A stretch of 64,000 bases of DNA, from the NCBI GenBank assembly GCA_019638675.1, contig JAHBTE010000001.1, forward strand, positions 1,458,605 to 1,522,604. The letters run 5' to 3'. The position numbers and the translations under genes were made by a program. The DNA is from Fimbriimonadaceae bacterium. GTDB taxonomy: Bacteria; Armatimonadota; Fimbriimonadia; Fimbriimonadales; Fimbriimonadaceae. Under the pieces are notes generated by a model. The model worked only from the letters and a program-made list of their open reading frames with translations, made no database searches and was not told the origin of the DNA. Of the stretch, positions 44,054 through 52,914 are shown in pieces (the first letter of the stretch is position 1; the number at the start of each line of letters is the position of its first letter).

Positions 44054-44806
44054 ATGGCAGAGGCGCAGTACGACAAGGCTTTTTTTGATGAAATCACTGA
44101 GGCGTCGCTTAAAGCCGCCCGGCTGATTGTGCCGCATCTCATGGAGCTTGTCCAACCAAGTTCGGTCGTCGATCTCGGCTGTGGCAGAGGAAGTTGGCTC
44201 AAGGCGTTTCAAGACGCGGGGGTCGCTAAACTACGGGGTTATGACGGAGGGGAAATCAATCAAGCTGATTTCTGTGTCAGTCCTGAGTTTTTCACTCCTT
44301 ATGATCTCCGACAGCCGTTGAATTCAACCGAGAAAGTGGATTTAGCGATTTCAATGGAAACCGCGGAGCATTTGCCTCCTGAACGCGCTGAGAGTTTTGT
44401 TGCGGATCTAGTTAATCTTGCTCCCGCAGTTTATTTTTCTGCGGCTGTTCCCCGGCAAGGCGGAGTGGGACACATCAACGAGCGTCCCCAGAGTTTTTGG
44501 GCGAGCCTTTTTTCCGCCCACGGCTACCGACCGATTGATGAAATACGTAGAAGAATTTGGTTGAATCTGGATGCAGGAGTGGTTTACGCTCAGAACGGAA
44601 TCCTGTACATTTCAGAGGAGGCAATAGAACAGAACCAGAACTTGAAAGCGCTGGCTGACCAAACGAGAATCGAAATGCTGGACGTTATCCACCCCAAGAT
44701 TTTTGAAATGAAAAACAGCTACTACTTGCCCGAAGAAGCGGGCATTGCTCAAATTATTAAGTCCCTGCCGTATGCGATCAAAGCCACACTAGCCCGAAGA
44801 AAATGA
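44054..44806 (+). CDS. Class I SAM-dependent methyltransferase
   Basis: The 250-residue protein has motif I in VVDLGCGRGSWLKAF (about 40-53) with the SAM glycine loop. An acidic residue of motif II lies in LRGYDGGEI, and motif IV is VDLAISMETAEHL. It resembles methyltransferases that act next to glycosyltransferases. Two possible starts (44045 and 44054) are available and neither has a clear ribosome site; 44054 is chosen. It overlaps the following gene by four bases. The acceptor substrate cannot be told. Confidence 0.85.
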   Translation: MAEAQYDKAFFDEITEASLKAARLIVPHLMELVQPSSVVDLGCGRGSWLKAFQDAGVAKLRGYDGGEINQADFCVSPEFFTPYDLRQPLNSTEKVDLAISMETAEHLPPERAESFVADLVNLAPAVYFSAAVPRQGGVGHINERPQSFWASLFSAHGYRPIDEIRRRIWLNLDAGVVYAQNGILYISEEAIEQNQNLKALADQTRIEMLDVIHPKIFEMKNSYYLPEEAGIAQIIKSLPYAIKATLARRK

Positions 44807-45255
44807 TCGAAATCCGCTCAGTCCTCATTGAAAACTTCGACTACGATTTGTGGGCGAATCGCCAATGGCTTGAGTTTTATCAATCAAAGCCAGGAACAGA
44901 AAGAGCCCTTGAAGTTATAGATCATATCGTTTGGGCGCAACTCGTTTGGATCGAAAGGGTGGAGCCACTTTTCACTCCTCCGGAAGGAAATCTTACGACA
45001 AAAATGGAAGCTATGAATTTGGCTTGGAAATCTCTTTTGCTAGGGGCCGATTTAGAACACGTCGTGCAATACAGAAGGTTAGGCGGGGAAGCGCAACAGC
45101 GTACTCTTTGGGCAATCGCGCGGCACGTTGCGGATCACGGCACTTATCACCGGGGGCAACTGCGCGAAATGGCATCTACTTATGGATTTGAGGATTTCCC
45201 TGAGGTTGGACTAAATTATTTTCTTCAGGATCACTCGCTACATGAAGGTTCATGA
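44803..45255 (+). CDS. DinB family protein
   Basis: Four-helix bundle protein of the DinB/YfiT superfamily; members carry a metal site formed by three histidines. The 150-residue chain has DHIVWAQLVW with the first His near residue 45, and HVADHGTYHRGQL near residues 110-122 with the second and third. This is the typical spacing. Biochemical roles in the family vary (thiol transferases, metal hydrolases, stress). It is translationally coupled on both sides, with 4-base overlaps to the methyltransferase and the next small gene. Confidence 0.85.
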   Translation: MIEIRSVLIENFDYDLWANRQWLEFYQSKPGTERALEVIDHIVWAQLVWIERVEPLFTPPEGNLTTKMEAMNLAWKSLLLGADLEHVVQYRRLGGEAQQRTLWAIARHVADHGTYHRGQLREMASTYGFEDFPEVGLNYFLQDHSLHEGS

Positions 45256-45521
45256 TGTCGGAAGTTGTTGACATCTCGGCCTACTTAGATGAAGAAGGTC
45301 GAATCACTCAGTGGTCGTCAGAGAACAAAGTAATCGCATCAGCACTCAGCGAGTATTTGGTCAGTAAGATTTCACCCACCTTCACCCTGAATGAGCAAGC
45401 GATAATCCATCTCATCAACCGCTGGCATACATTAGGTAAGGCAGAGCAGATTCTGCAGGATCTTATTACGGCTGGTTTGATCAAACACGATGAGATGGGT
45501 ACAGCATTTTGGAGAGAGTAG
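45252..45521 (+). CDS. DUF2087-like protein
   Basis: The 89-residue soluble protein matches the DUF2087 outline: DISAYLDEEGRITQWSSENK at the start, a central helix with LNEQAIIHLINRWHTLG, and the end LIKHDEMGTAFWR. Proteins of this family are often fused to DNA-binding regulators. Here the domain stands alone. Overlap with the DinB gene (ATG within the stop) suggests co-expression. The function is not known. It converges with the deacylase gene at 45527, leaving five bases. Confidence 0.8.
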   Translation: MMSEVVDISAYLDEEGRITQWSSENKVIASALSEYLVSKISPTFTLNEQAIIHLINRWHTLGKAEQILQDLITAGLIKHDEMGTAFWRE

Positions 45522-45526
45522 CGTTT

Positions 45527-47158
45527 TTATGCGCCAGCACAGCAATCGGCTGGCTCAACGATTGTTGAATGGAATTCTTGAACAGTTGATCGCGTTTTAT
45601 ATCCTTCTCTTCGTAGAGGAACTCCAGAACGAACTCCTGTGTGCTCGTCGTTTTTAACCACCAGTTTTCCATTCACAATGACGGCCTTGAAACCCGTCGA
45701 ATATTTGTGAGGATCAACATAAGTGCTCGGATCAGTAACCAGCGCAGGATCAAAAATGTTAATGTCAGCCGCCATTCCGACTTTTAGGATTCCCCGGTTT
45801 TTCAAGCGAAAAGTTTGAGCAGGCAGGCTGGTCATTTTTCTCACCGCATCTTCCAGCCGAATAGTTTTTAGTTCGCGGACGTACCGCCCGAGAACGCGGG
45901 CGTTATTGCCATATCCGCGTGGGTGGGGAACTCCTTCCCCATATTCCCGGCAGGATGCGTCACAAGCGATCATCGTATTGGGATGCTGCATAAATGCGGT
46001 TACGTCTGGCTCACTCATTCCATGAAATACTGCGCTTGCTCCACCGTTGAGCTGAATCCAGAAAACAGTTTCAATTTGATCAGCGAGCGTAGATTTGCCG
46101 AGCCTAATCTGGGCGGCTTCTATCAGGTTCTTCCCGTTCAGGCGGGAATCTGCACGGCAACTCGCGATTACGGCGTATCCGTAATCCGTTCGCTTCCGCA
46201 GTGCCAACCGGTCGGTCATATCTTTGGCGATTGCTGCTCGCTGAATTGGGTCATCCAGCTTCTTTTTGAGTTCGGCTGTGCCACCCTCTAACGCAGAATC
46301 GGGCAATAGTGTTGAAATAGATGTGCTGGAAGCTGTATATGCGTATTGATCCTGAGTGATTTCAAGCCCCTCGGCCCGTGCTTTTTCTAAACGAGCTAGA
46401 ACCTCGTTGGTTCGACCCCAAACGTTTTCTCCAGAGAGCTTGATATGCGAATATTCCACCCGGCATTTCGATTCAACACCGATCCGAATCATCTCTTCAA
46501 TGGCACTGAAGATATTTGTTCCCTCGCTCCGCATGTGTGTTGCATATACACCACGATATTCTCCGGCGATTTTTGCAAGTTCTATGATCTCTTCAGTTTT
46601 AGAGTAGGCGCCAGGAAGATAGATAAGCCCCGTTGAAAGCCCGACGGCACCGTCTTCCATTGCCCGGCGCACAGACGCCTTCATCTTTGTCATTTCGGAA
46701 TCTGAAGGCAACCGGTCAAAATTGCCACCCATCGCAGAACGCCGAACCGTGTTCTGACCAACTAAGCTTGCAACATTGACAGAAACCGGGTCTTTTTCAA
46801 GCTTTGCAAAAAATGAACCGAGATCTAGCTCCGAACCGCCGCAATTGCCGATCACAATGCTGGTCACTCCCATCCGAACAAAGTTCTCTGCATTTGGCAG
46901 TTCGATAACGTTTTCAGCATGAGTGTGAACATCAATGAATCCTGGTGTTACAGCCATGTTATTGGCGTCAATTTCTTGTTTCCCCGTTTCTGAAATAGTG
47001 CCAATTTCTTGGATGACCCCGCTGTTTATTGCAATATCTGCATAGTAAGCAGGATTGCCGGAACCATCGATCACCATTCCATTTCGGATGACTAAATCGT
47101 AGGTCGGGAGCATCAGTGACTTGGAAAGAGTCACGGCTAAGAATCCTGCTGTCAGCAT
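45527..47158 (-). CDS. N-acyl-D-amino-acid deacylase-like amidohydrolase
   Basis: Metal-dependent amidohydrolase. The 543-residue protein starts with a hydrophobic leader (MLTAGFLAVTLSKSL), so it is probably exported. A dihydroorotase-like beta-domain start, YDLVIRNGMVIDGSG, leads to the metal site PGFIDVHTHAE. IVIGNCGGSE follows with the Cys typical of D-aminoacylases, then ATHMRSEG and VEYSHIKLSG with further His. The family cleaves N-acyl-D-amino acids and related dipeptides; the precise substrate is unknown. It is preceded on the same strand by a terminator and a small lipoprotein gene. Confidence 0.9.
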   Translation of the reverse strand: MLTAGFLAVTLSKSLMLPTYDLVIRNGMVIDGSGNPAYYADIAINSGVIQEIGTISETGKQEIDANNMAVTPGFIDVHTHAENVIELPNAENFVRMGVTSIVIGNCGGSELDLGSFFAKLEKDPVSVNVASLVGQNTVRRSAMGGNFDRLPSDSEMTKMKASVRRAMEDGAVGLSTGLIYLPGAYSKTEEIIELAKIAGEYRGVYATHMRSEGTNIFSAIEEMIRIGVESKCRVEYSHIKLSGENVWGRTNEVLARLEKARAEGLEITQDQYAYTASSTSISTLLPDSALEGGTAELKKKLDDPIQRAAIAKDMTDRLALRKRTDYGYAVIASCRADSRLNGKNLIEAAQIRLGKSTLADQIETVFWIQLNGGASAVFHGMSEPDVTAFMQHPNTMIACDASCREYGEGVPHPRGYGNNARVLGRYVRELKTIRLEDAVRKMTSLPAQTFRLKNRGILKVGMAADINIFDPALVTDPSTYVDPHKYSTGFKAVIVNGKLVVKNDEHTGVRSGVPLRREGYKTRSTVQEFHSTIVEPADCCAGA

Positions 47159-47199
47159 GATTCAACTATATCTGAAACGAATCACTTTCAAATAAACGA

Positions 47200-47246
47200 A
47201 AAAACCGCAGGTCTTAGGATAATCGAGTGGCCTTAAACCTGCGGTT
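47200..47246 (-). terminator. Intrinsic terminator after the small lipoprotein gene
   Basis: On the minus strand AACCGCAGGTTTAAGG pairs with CCTAAGACCTGCGGTT with a small bulge; the loop is about 14 bases. The run TTTTTT follows directly (plus strand A-run at 47199-47204). It lies 17 bases after the stop of the gene ending at 47263. Confidence 0.8.
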
Positions 47247-47262
47247 ATCTAGTTGGGAGTAA

Positions 47263-47499
47263 TTACATTTTCTTGCAGTGATCGCAAACCATCTTTCCGT
47301 CTTCGCTCACCAACTCGCCTTTAGCGACTTCCATTCCGCACTTCTCACACTTTTCCATTTCAGCCGCCGTGCTCATTTCGGTTGTGCCGGTTGAAGTGGT
47401 TGCGGGTGTAGATTCGTTTGCTGCGGCTGGTTCAGCAGGAGTGCATCCGATGATGAACATAGCGGCGAAAAGTGCGGTGATTGCGAGAATTGATTTCAT
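47263..47499 (-). CDS. Small lipoprotein with CxxC-type metal-binding end
   Basis: The 78-residue protein has a lipoprotein signal (ILAITALFAAMFIIGC), then a Thr/Ala/Ser-rich linker, and ends with two Cys pairs in the segments EKCEKCGMEV and MVCDHCKKM. The four Cys can bind zinc or another metal, or act in redox. The lipobox Cys would be lipidated. It stands just downstream of the Gly/Cys-rich membrane protein gene and is followed by a strong terminator. It is likely anchored to the cell surface or outer membrane. Confidence 0.75.
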   Translation of the reverse strand: MKSILAITALFAAMFIIGCTPAEPAAANESTPATTSTGTTEMSTAAEMEKCEKCGMEVAKGELVSEDGKMVCDHCKKM

Positions 47500-47561
47500 G
47501 CTGTTTTCCTATTAAAGCTCATAGAAGAATGTCTTGAGCTCTCAAATAGTTCCATTGAAGT

Positions 47562-48404
47562 TTAACCTCCTCCACAACCGCCGCCACAGCCTCCTCCGCA
47601 TCCACCCCCGCCGCACCCGGAACTACACCCTCCGGCACTGCATCCGTGACCTCCATCTCCACCTGAATGAGAATCGCCACCTCCACATCCTGCGGTGGCA
47701 CACCCATTGTTATGGTGGTCCTTGTTTCGATTTCCTCCTGAGTGATTGTTGAGCAAGATGAGAATGGCGATTAACCCGAATAATCCTAGGCAGATGAATA
47801 TCCCAGCACTAGCCATTCCTCGGTTTAAGCCCTGGGTTGCAGTGGTGCATCCAATCAGAAGGAGCACCATTGCTAACCCAAATGCAGGAAGGGTGACTCG
47901 CTGAGTTTTTCGTTTTGGTATGAGCCAGTATTCCTCGGTATTAATCCGGGCAAAATTCGCTGGCTGGAACCGGATTTCGGAACTTGGCCAGATATCCTCC
48001 GGTGGTTCTTCTCCAAACTCCCGTAGGTAGGATTCTTTGGTTTTCTGGTACCAATCGGTAAATTTTTCGCCTTCTGCTTGACCGCCTTTAGTTGGTTCAT
48101 GAGCCAGCGTGCGACCGAGAACTTCATTGCAGAATCGGTCGAAGTAACTGCTTGTGTAGAGCATGTGCAAGTGCCAGGCTTGGTCAACTTCGTCACTCGG
48201 CGTGCAAGGGTGTCCTGCGGTGATGCAGAGATAGGCAAATCTTTTATATTCGTTTACAACTCTTAAGGAGTAGTTGCGAGACCAGTGGTTTTCGCGGGCG
48301 AGTCGTTGTGAAAATGGGAGTGCGACGGTTGGCTCGTCGATTGAAAAGTCGGAAATTTGTTGATAGAGTTTAGGGTTGGTTAAGTTTTTTGAGATGGTTT
48401 CCAT
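47562..48404 (-). CDS. Gly/Cys-rich membrane protein, TIGR04222/glycine-rich domain type
   Basis: The 280-residue protein begins with a domain resembling glycine-rich domain proteins (DUF1399-like): VDQAWHLHMLYTSSYFDRF and RTLAHEPTKGG. Two membrane helices follow (LPAFGLAMVLLLIGCTTA and AGIFICLGLFGLIAILILL). The C-terminus is a run of Gly, Cys and Ser of about 40 residues (CGGGGCGGGCGGG at the end), typical of TIGR04222-type proteins whose tail is exposed. Function is not known. The start lies next to a triple repeat that may be an operator at 48427-48475. Confidence 0.75.
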   Translation of the reverse strand: METISKNLTNPKLYQQISDFSIDEPTVALPFSQRLARENHWSRNYSLRVVNEYKRFAYLCITAGHPCTPSDEVDQAWHLHMLYTSSYFDRFCNEVLGRTLAHEPTKGGQAEGEKFTDWYQKTKESYLREFGEEPPEDIWPSSEIRFQPANFARINTEEYWLIPKRKTQRVTLPAFGLAMVLLLIGCTTATQGLNRGMASAGIFICLGLFGLIAILILLNNHSGGNRNKDHHNNGCATAGCGGGDSHSGGDGGHGCSAGGCSSGCGGGGCGGGCGGGCGGG

Positions 48405-48426
48405 CTACTTTTATTTTATGGCGGTT

Positions 48427-48475
48427 CTTAACAATTCGTTGTTATTGAATTGTTAAGACGAACCAAATTGTTAAG
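48427..48475. promoter_or_regulatory. Three copies of an AATTGTTAAG motif between divergent genes
   Basis: CTTAACAATT (48427-48436) and AATTGTTAAG (48448-48457) form a perfect 10-bp inverted repeat. A third copy in the same orientation as the second lies at 48466-48475. The site is just upstream of the 48404 minus gene and 156 bases before the 48631 plus gene, so it could control both. The bound regulator is unknown. Confidence 0.5.
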
Positions 48476-48630
48476 AGGTCAGACTGCCGGGTGAAGCAAT
48501 CAGCGCAGGTAAAGAGTGGACTTGAATTGTCATGGACGTTGGCCGCGAATTGTCATTTTTTGTAAGAGGTATCTCCCTTTGGAACTTGAGCCAAGTACTC
48601 GCCCGTAATATTCTGGACAGGAATACAACC

Positions 48631-50343
48631 ATGAATTTGCACAATGTCGCACGAATGAGCATTGCCGCGATATGCCTTGTCGGAGCTGTTGCTTGCCTAC
48701 CGACAGCATCCGCAAACTCCAAAACTGATGCATCCCTCCAACAACAAAATCCTTTGCAAGAAGTTCAGCAACTCATCGCAAATCAGAAGTGGCAAGAAGC
48801 CGAGACGATTTTGGTGGATTTCGTTGAAAAGAACCCGATTTCACCTGGTGGTTGGTTCCAGTTAGGCTACGTGCGTCATGTTCAAAAGAACTATTCGGGT
48901 GCTTTGGAAGCCTACGAAAAAGCTTCGGCATTCCCCGCTGTCAAGCCGACCGCGCTGTTCAATACCGGATGCATTTACTCCCTACAGAACGATCTGGATA
49001 AATCAGTTGAAACTTTAAAGGCGGCAGTTGCGGCTGGATTTAAGGATCGCGAGCAGTTTTACATTGATGCAGACTTGGCAACGGTAAGAAAGGACACTAG
49101 GTTTGATGCAATTATTCCTCCATTACTTGAAGGTGCTGACTTGTTTGTTGAGCCTACAAAAGTAATCGCTACATTCACTGGCGAGAACGCAGGAGATCAG
49201 TTTGGCTGGACTGCCCGACGCGTCGGCGATTTGGATGGCGACAAGGTTATCGATTTCGTTGCCACTGCTCCCGCTTACAACAATGGCGCGGGCAAAGTGT
49301 ATGTTTATTCCTCCAAGACCCAAAAATTGCTCTTTAGCTATGAAGGGAAGAGCGGTCAAAGGGTCGGCAACATTGCAACGGCGGCTGGTGACGTAAATGC
49401 AGATGGAACTCCTGATGTACTGATTGGTGCACCCCGAGGAATCTCGGGAGCTGTTATTGTGCTTTCCGGTAAAGATGGTAAGGAACTCTTGAACCGAGCC
49501 GGAGATGAACCAGCCACTGGATTCGGTTATAAAGCCTGCGCGATTGGCGATATCAACAGGGATAAGTTTGATGATGTCGCCGTAACAGCTTTGACGGGCA
49601 ATGGAGCGTCCTCAAAAAGCGGAAAGTGCTATGGCATTTCTGGCAAGGATGGCTCCACCTTGTTTACGCTTGACGGTGAAGCGACAGGAGATCAGTTTGG
49701 TAGCGCGATTTCGTGTGATTTGAAATCGAAGGTAATGGCGGTTGGTGCTCAGAATGCAGGAGAAGGTCAACGTGGATGCACCTATCTGTATTCGCTTGAG
49801 AGCGGAAAGCCAAAGCTAACGCACAAACTATCGGGCGATGCTAAAGGAGCCAATTTTGGGCAAATGTTTCTCTCGTTTCCGGGTGATTACGATAAAGATG
49901 GCAAAGCAGATGTATTCGTATCGGACTTCAATTCATCTGCCGGAGCTTCCGGTGGTGGCCAGGTGTTTGTTTTCGCCACAGGAACAGGGAAAGAGCTTTT
50001 CCACATTAACGGCACTCGGCCAGGCGAGAATTTAGGCACATCTGTTTCCGATGCGGGAGATTGCAATGGTGATGGAATCGGTGACTTGATCGTTGGTGCG
50101 TGGCAACATAATAGTGCCGCTCGCTCAGGAGGAAAATGCTATCTATTCTCTGGGGCGGATCAAAAAGTTTTAGCGACTTACTCATGCAAGCAGCCAGCGG
50201 ATACGTTTGGATTTGATGCCACCGGAATTGGAGACGTAGATGGTGATGGAACGGTGGATTTTCTCATCACCTCTGCTTGGAGTCCGGTAAAAGGGCAGAA
50301 TACTGGGCGAGTCTTTATCATTTCTGGCCCAAAAGTTAAATAG
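48631..50343 (+). CDS. Secreted TPR and FG-GAP repeat protein
   Basis: The Met at 48631 gives a normal signal peptide (MSIAAICLVGAVACL then TASAN). About residues 35-160 form tetratricopeptide-like helices, for example AEYILVD-type pairs in WQEAETILVDFVEKNP and NYSGALEAYEKA. The rest consists of about seven FG-GAP/integrin-alpha-like blades, each with a calcium-type loop such as DLDGDKVIDFV, DVNADGTPDVLIGAP, DINRDKFDDVAV and DCNGDGIGDLIVGA. Such proteins are found at the surface or in the periplasm. Frame is open to 48532. A role in adhesion is possible but not shown. Confidence 0.85.
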   Translation: MNLHNVARMSIAAICLVGAVACLPTASANSKTDASLQQQNPLQEVQQLIANQKWQEAETILVDFVEKNPISPGGWFQLGYVRHVQKNYSGALEAYEKASAFPAVKPTALFNTGCIYSLQNDLDKSVETLKAAVAAGFKDREQFYIDADLATVRKDTRFDAIIPPLLEGADLFVEPTKVIATFTGENAGDQFGWTARRVGDLDGDKVIDFVATAPAYNNGAGKVYVYSSKTQKLLFSYEGKSGQRVGNIATAAGDVNADGTPDVLIGAPRGISGAVIVLSGKDGKELLNRAGDEPATGFGYKACAIGDINRDKFDDVAVTALTGNGASSKSGKCYGISGKDGSTLFTLDGEATGDQFGSAISCDLKSKVMAVGAQNAGEGQRGCTYLYSLESGKPKLTHKLSGDAKGANFGQMFLSFPGDYDKDGKADVFVSDFNSSAGASGGGQVFVFATGTGKELFHINGTRPGENLGTSVSDAGDCNGDGIGDLIVGAWQHNSAARSGGKCYLFSGADQKVLATYSCKQPADTFGFDATGIGDVDGDGTVDFLITSAWSPVKGQNTGRVFIISGPKVK

Positions 50344-50426
50344 AGATGGATGACCGGGACATTGCAATAAATGCCTCGGTCAACCTATATGAGTAGGTGC
50401 CGTTCTCTTAGGCGAAGACAGGGTGT

Positions 50427-50891
50427 TTAATTCCAGTGCCACTCGTCATCGCCGAGTAGGGTCTGGATGAAATTCAGTTGTCCGCTGTGATACCAAAGGT
50501 GCAGAGCAATGAATCTACACCGCTCAAACCGGGTGGTCTCGCCTTCTTCAGTTTTGAACGGCGTAGTGAACTCATCTTCGGAAAACGATTCTGCGGTTGC
50601 AATAATCTGATCGGAAGAATTCTTGAACGCCTCAATCACCACTTCCTTGGATTGGAAATCGTCGGGCGCGGTAATCCAACCGCCTTCCGGCCAATCAAAT
50701 GGTTTTTCTCCGCGAATGACCATGCCGATGTGATCGTTAACCATATTCACTTCAAAAACGATGTCCGCCACTGTTCTTACTTTCGGGCCAAACTTTTTGG
50801 TGAAGGCTTCGGTAGGTAAGGCTTCCAAGTCCTGCATAAATATTCGGCAAGCACTTTTTAATGCGTTGGTGGCGATTGGTTTGGTCTCCAT
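50427..50891 (-). CDS. DinB family protein (second copy type)
   Basis: A 154-residue four-helix protein. The first metal His could be in NMVNDHIGMVI (about 47-57) and the second and third in FIALHLWYHSGQLNF (about 126-140), the same spacing as in the protein at 44803. Sequence identity between the two looks low. No operon partner is evident. The role is unknown; the family includes metal-dependent transferases. Confidence 0.8.
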   Translation of the reverse strand: METKPIATNALKSACRIFMQDLEALPTEAFTKKFGPKVRTVADIVFEVNMVNDHIGMVIRGEKPFDWPEGGWITAPDDFQSKEVVIEAFKNSSDQIIATAESFSEDEFTTPFKTEEGETTRFERCRFIALHLWYHSGQLNFIQTLLGDDEWHWN

Positions 50892-51028
50892 CTCTTTAGC
50901 CTACCTTGCGCGGAATTTGTAAGTTGAAAGCCTTAAAGAATATGAAGGAACCGTATACGCTTTTTGATTCCCGTCAAGAAACTATAAAGATGGGAGTCAG
51001 AGCTTTTTTATTGCGTTAGTATAACCAT

Positions 51029-51556
51029 ATGGACAAAGATTTAATGATTAAAGAGCAGGCGATTTTGGAAGATCATAGCGAGGCTAATGAGCAAGCTTCT
51101 AAAGTGCTCAATAGGGTAATTGCTAAAGCCATAAACTCAAGTAAAGAATTCTTGACTTTCTCTGGTAAGGCGGATTCGACCGCACTCTTTGATCTGTGCA
51201 TGAAGTTGAAGCATCGGCGCGATGATTTTGTTTTGGCTTTACAGCGTGAAGTCGTCTCTCTCGGTTCCGATCCTGCAACCGAACAAAACTTTGCTGGTTG
51301 GGTTCACAGTGGTTGGCTCAAAGCGCGACTGGCGGTGGAACCTGATTCTGATTTCGTCATCGTTTCAGAGGCGATTCGGGAAGAGGAAAGTATGCGCATG
51401 GCTCTAAACGATGCGCTCAAATCAGGAGATGTTCCTCTATTAGTCGCTCCACTTTTGAAATCAGAGATGGAGTTCTCGGAAAATCTTCGGGATACTATGA
51501 AAGAATTAAAAGAAAAACTTAAGCCAGAAGATTACGTTGATGTTCATAAGGAGTGA
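51029..51556 (+). CDS. PA2169/DUF2383-type helical bundle protein
   Basis: The 175-residue chain is rich in charged helices and lacks any signal. Helices are evident at VLNRVIAKAINSSKEFLTFS, LFDLCMKLKHRRDDFVLALQREV and SEMEFSENLRDTMKELKEKL. The second helix carries the pattern typical for DUF2383 four-helix bundles, where Glu/His residues can hold a metal. The core sequence LGSDPATEQNFAGWVHSGW and the later EEESMRMALNDAL agree with the family outline. The role in the cell is unknown. A long inverted repeat lies downstream. Confidence 0.7.
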   Translation: MDKDLMIKEQAILEDHSEANEQASKVLNRVIAKAINSSKEFLTFSGKADSTALFDLCMKLKHRRDDFVLALQREVVSLGSDPATEQNFAGWVHSGWLKARLAVEPDSDFVIVSEAIREEESMRMALNDALKSGDVPLLVAPLLKSEMEFSENLRDTMKELKEKLKPEDYVDVHKE

Positions 51557-51590
51557 TGGATTTTGAAATAGCCATACTCATAAGCTTAAT

Positions 51591-51638
51591 CCCTTACTTT
51601 TGGTCATGTGCTAACAGCAATATTGACAAAAGTAAGGG
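51591..51638. repeat. Long imperfect inverted repeat, CCCTTACTTTTG...
   Basis: CCCTTACTTTTGGTCA (51591-51606) pairs with TGACAAAAGTAAGGG (51624-51638) with one extra base; the spacer is 17 bases. It lies in the 200-base gap between the helical protein and the kelch gene. It could be a weak terminator or an operator; the T-run expected for a terminator is missing. Confidence 0.5.
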
Positions 51639-51756
51639 TTACCGCTTTAACATAAAATGTCTTCAATCTTCAGACATTTAGTTTTTTTTGAATAGCAGAT
51701 TAAGATTTGGCGGTACTACGGGAACGTTCAGCCAATAAAGACTGGTACTTGAGGTT

Positions 51757-52695
51757 ATGTTAAGCAACGCCATGGCCGTAATTCTGCTTACTTGCCAGCC
51801 AGCTACTCCGCGTGTAAGGGCGCATCATGACCTTGTTTATGACGAGGCTAGTAAAAATATTCTTTTATTTGGAGGAAGTACACCACTGGAGGATGGAAAA
51901 TCGTTTGAGTTTTACAACGAGCTTTGGCGACTTAATGGAGAACGATGGAATCTAGTTGGAAACATAGGCAAGCCAATCAGCAGTTTCCGGTTGGCATACG
52001 ATAAGCATAAAAGAAAAGTATTTTCTTATGGCGGCTACACTTCAGCCGGGGAAGTAGTTGGAGATTTTCGAGTATTAGAAGGTAACCAATGGCGAACCAT
52101 TACAGCCAATCCTGAGATGGCAGCTGCTGAGCCTGGATTTGTATATGACTCTAAAAGGAAGATATTGGTGGCCTTTGGTGGGTCAGCCAATGGCAAATCG
52201 AATACTGCAACTTGGGAATGGTCGGGGGAGAAGTGGGAAAAGGTAAGTTGCAGTCCGCCTACTGTACGAGGAAGTTTCGTAATGGTTTTTGATGAAAAAG
52301 CGCAGAGAACAATTCTTGTTACCACCTCTGGTGAGGCGGATTCTCGAATGACAACATGGGCTTACGATGGGAAAACTTGGTCTACTGTGGATTCACAAGG
52401 GCCTGAGAAGAGGGTGGCTGCTAGTTCTGCTTATGATAGTAGGCGTGGTGTAATTATTTTATTTGGTGGATTTGGTTCAGCCGGAGTTTTTGCCGATACA
52501 TGGGAGTGGAATGGCAAATCTTGGCGTCGCGTAGCGGAGAACGGACCGAGGGCACGCGGTATGGGGTATATGGCTTATGATTCTCACCGTGACCGAACTG
52601 TCATGTTTGGGGGAAGATATTCCTGGCCAAACGATGCTAATGACACATGGGAATGGGATGGAAAATCGTGGATGCAGATTTTGCCTCATGAGTGA
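51757..52695 (+). CDS. Kelch-repeat protein, probably secreted
   Basis: The 312-residue protein opens with a short hydrophobic leader (MLSNAMAVILLT). Kelch-type blades follow, with a double Gly after hydrophobic residues: NILLFGGSTP, KVFSYGGYTSAG, ILVAFGGSANG, VIILFGGFGSAG and TVMFGGRYSW. The end of each blade carries a Trp-rich strand (ATWEWSGEKWEKV, DTWEWNGKSWRRV). The layout fits one six-bladed beta-propeller. No enzyme residues are visible. It sits directly next to the tRNA-Leu element boundary. Confidence 0.85.
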   Translation: MLSNAMAVILLTCQPATPRVRAHHDLVYDEASKNILLFGGSTPLEDGKSFEFYNELWRLNGERWNLVGNIGKPISSFRLAYDKHKRKVFSYGGYTSAGEVVGDFRVLEGNQWRTITANPEMAAAEPGFVYDSKRKILVAFGGSANGKSNTATWEWSGEKWEKVSCSPPTVRGSFVMVFDEKAQRTILVTTSGEADSRMTTWAYDGKTWSTVDSQGPEKRVAASSAYDSRRGVIILFGGFGSAGVFADTWEWNGKSWRRVAENGPRARGMGYMAYDSHRDRTVMFGGRYSWPNDANDTWEWDGKSWMQILPHE

Positions 52696-52738
52696 AAATT
52701 AGTTTTGCCCTTTTCCCGGCGCGATAACTGTGCAATTA

Positions 52739-52754
52739 AGAGAGAGAGAGAGAG
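52739..52754. repeat. (AG)8 dinucleotide run
   Basis: A perfect AG repeat of eight units, ending three bases before the left attachment-like repeat at 52758. Its significance is unknown; it marks the boundary between the kelch gene region and the integrated element. Confidence 0.9.
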
Positions 52755-52757
52755 TAT

Positions 52758-52778
52758 TGGTGCCCAGGAAAGGATTCG
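52758..52778. repeat. att-like direct repeat, left copy
   Basis: Twenty of 21 bases match the 3' end of the tRNA-Leu gene at 54180-54200: the shared start is TGGTGCCCAGGAAAGGA, then one mismatch and TCG. It is only the 3' end, not a tRNA. Its distance from the tRNA and the content between the copies fit an attachment site. Confidence 0.75.
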
Positions 52779-52914
52779 CTTAGGTTCACGGTAGGTTCAA
52801 CGATTTCACCACTTTACGACAGCTTTTTGTCGTACCAAGCCCGACATGTGTCTAACTCTGTCCTGAGAGTATCTTAGACTCTGCAATATATGCAGGCATG
52901 GAGAACGGACCGAA

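Noticed and set aside
50346-50380. TGACCG...CGGTCA hairpin after the FG-GAP gene
   Set aside because: The stem is interrupted and no T-run follows, so a terminator is not convincing.
52758-52778. Possible second tRNA near the kelch gene
   Set aside because: Only the 3' T-arm/acceptor sequence is present, with no anticodon arm; it fits an attachment-site copy.
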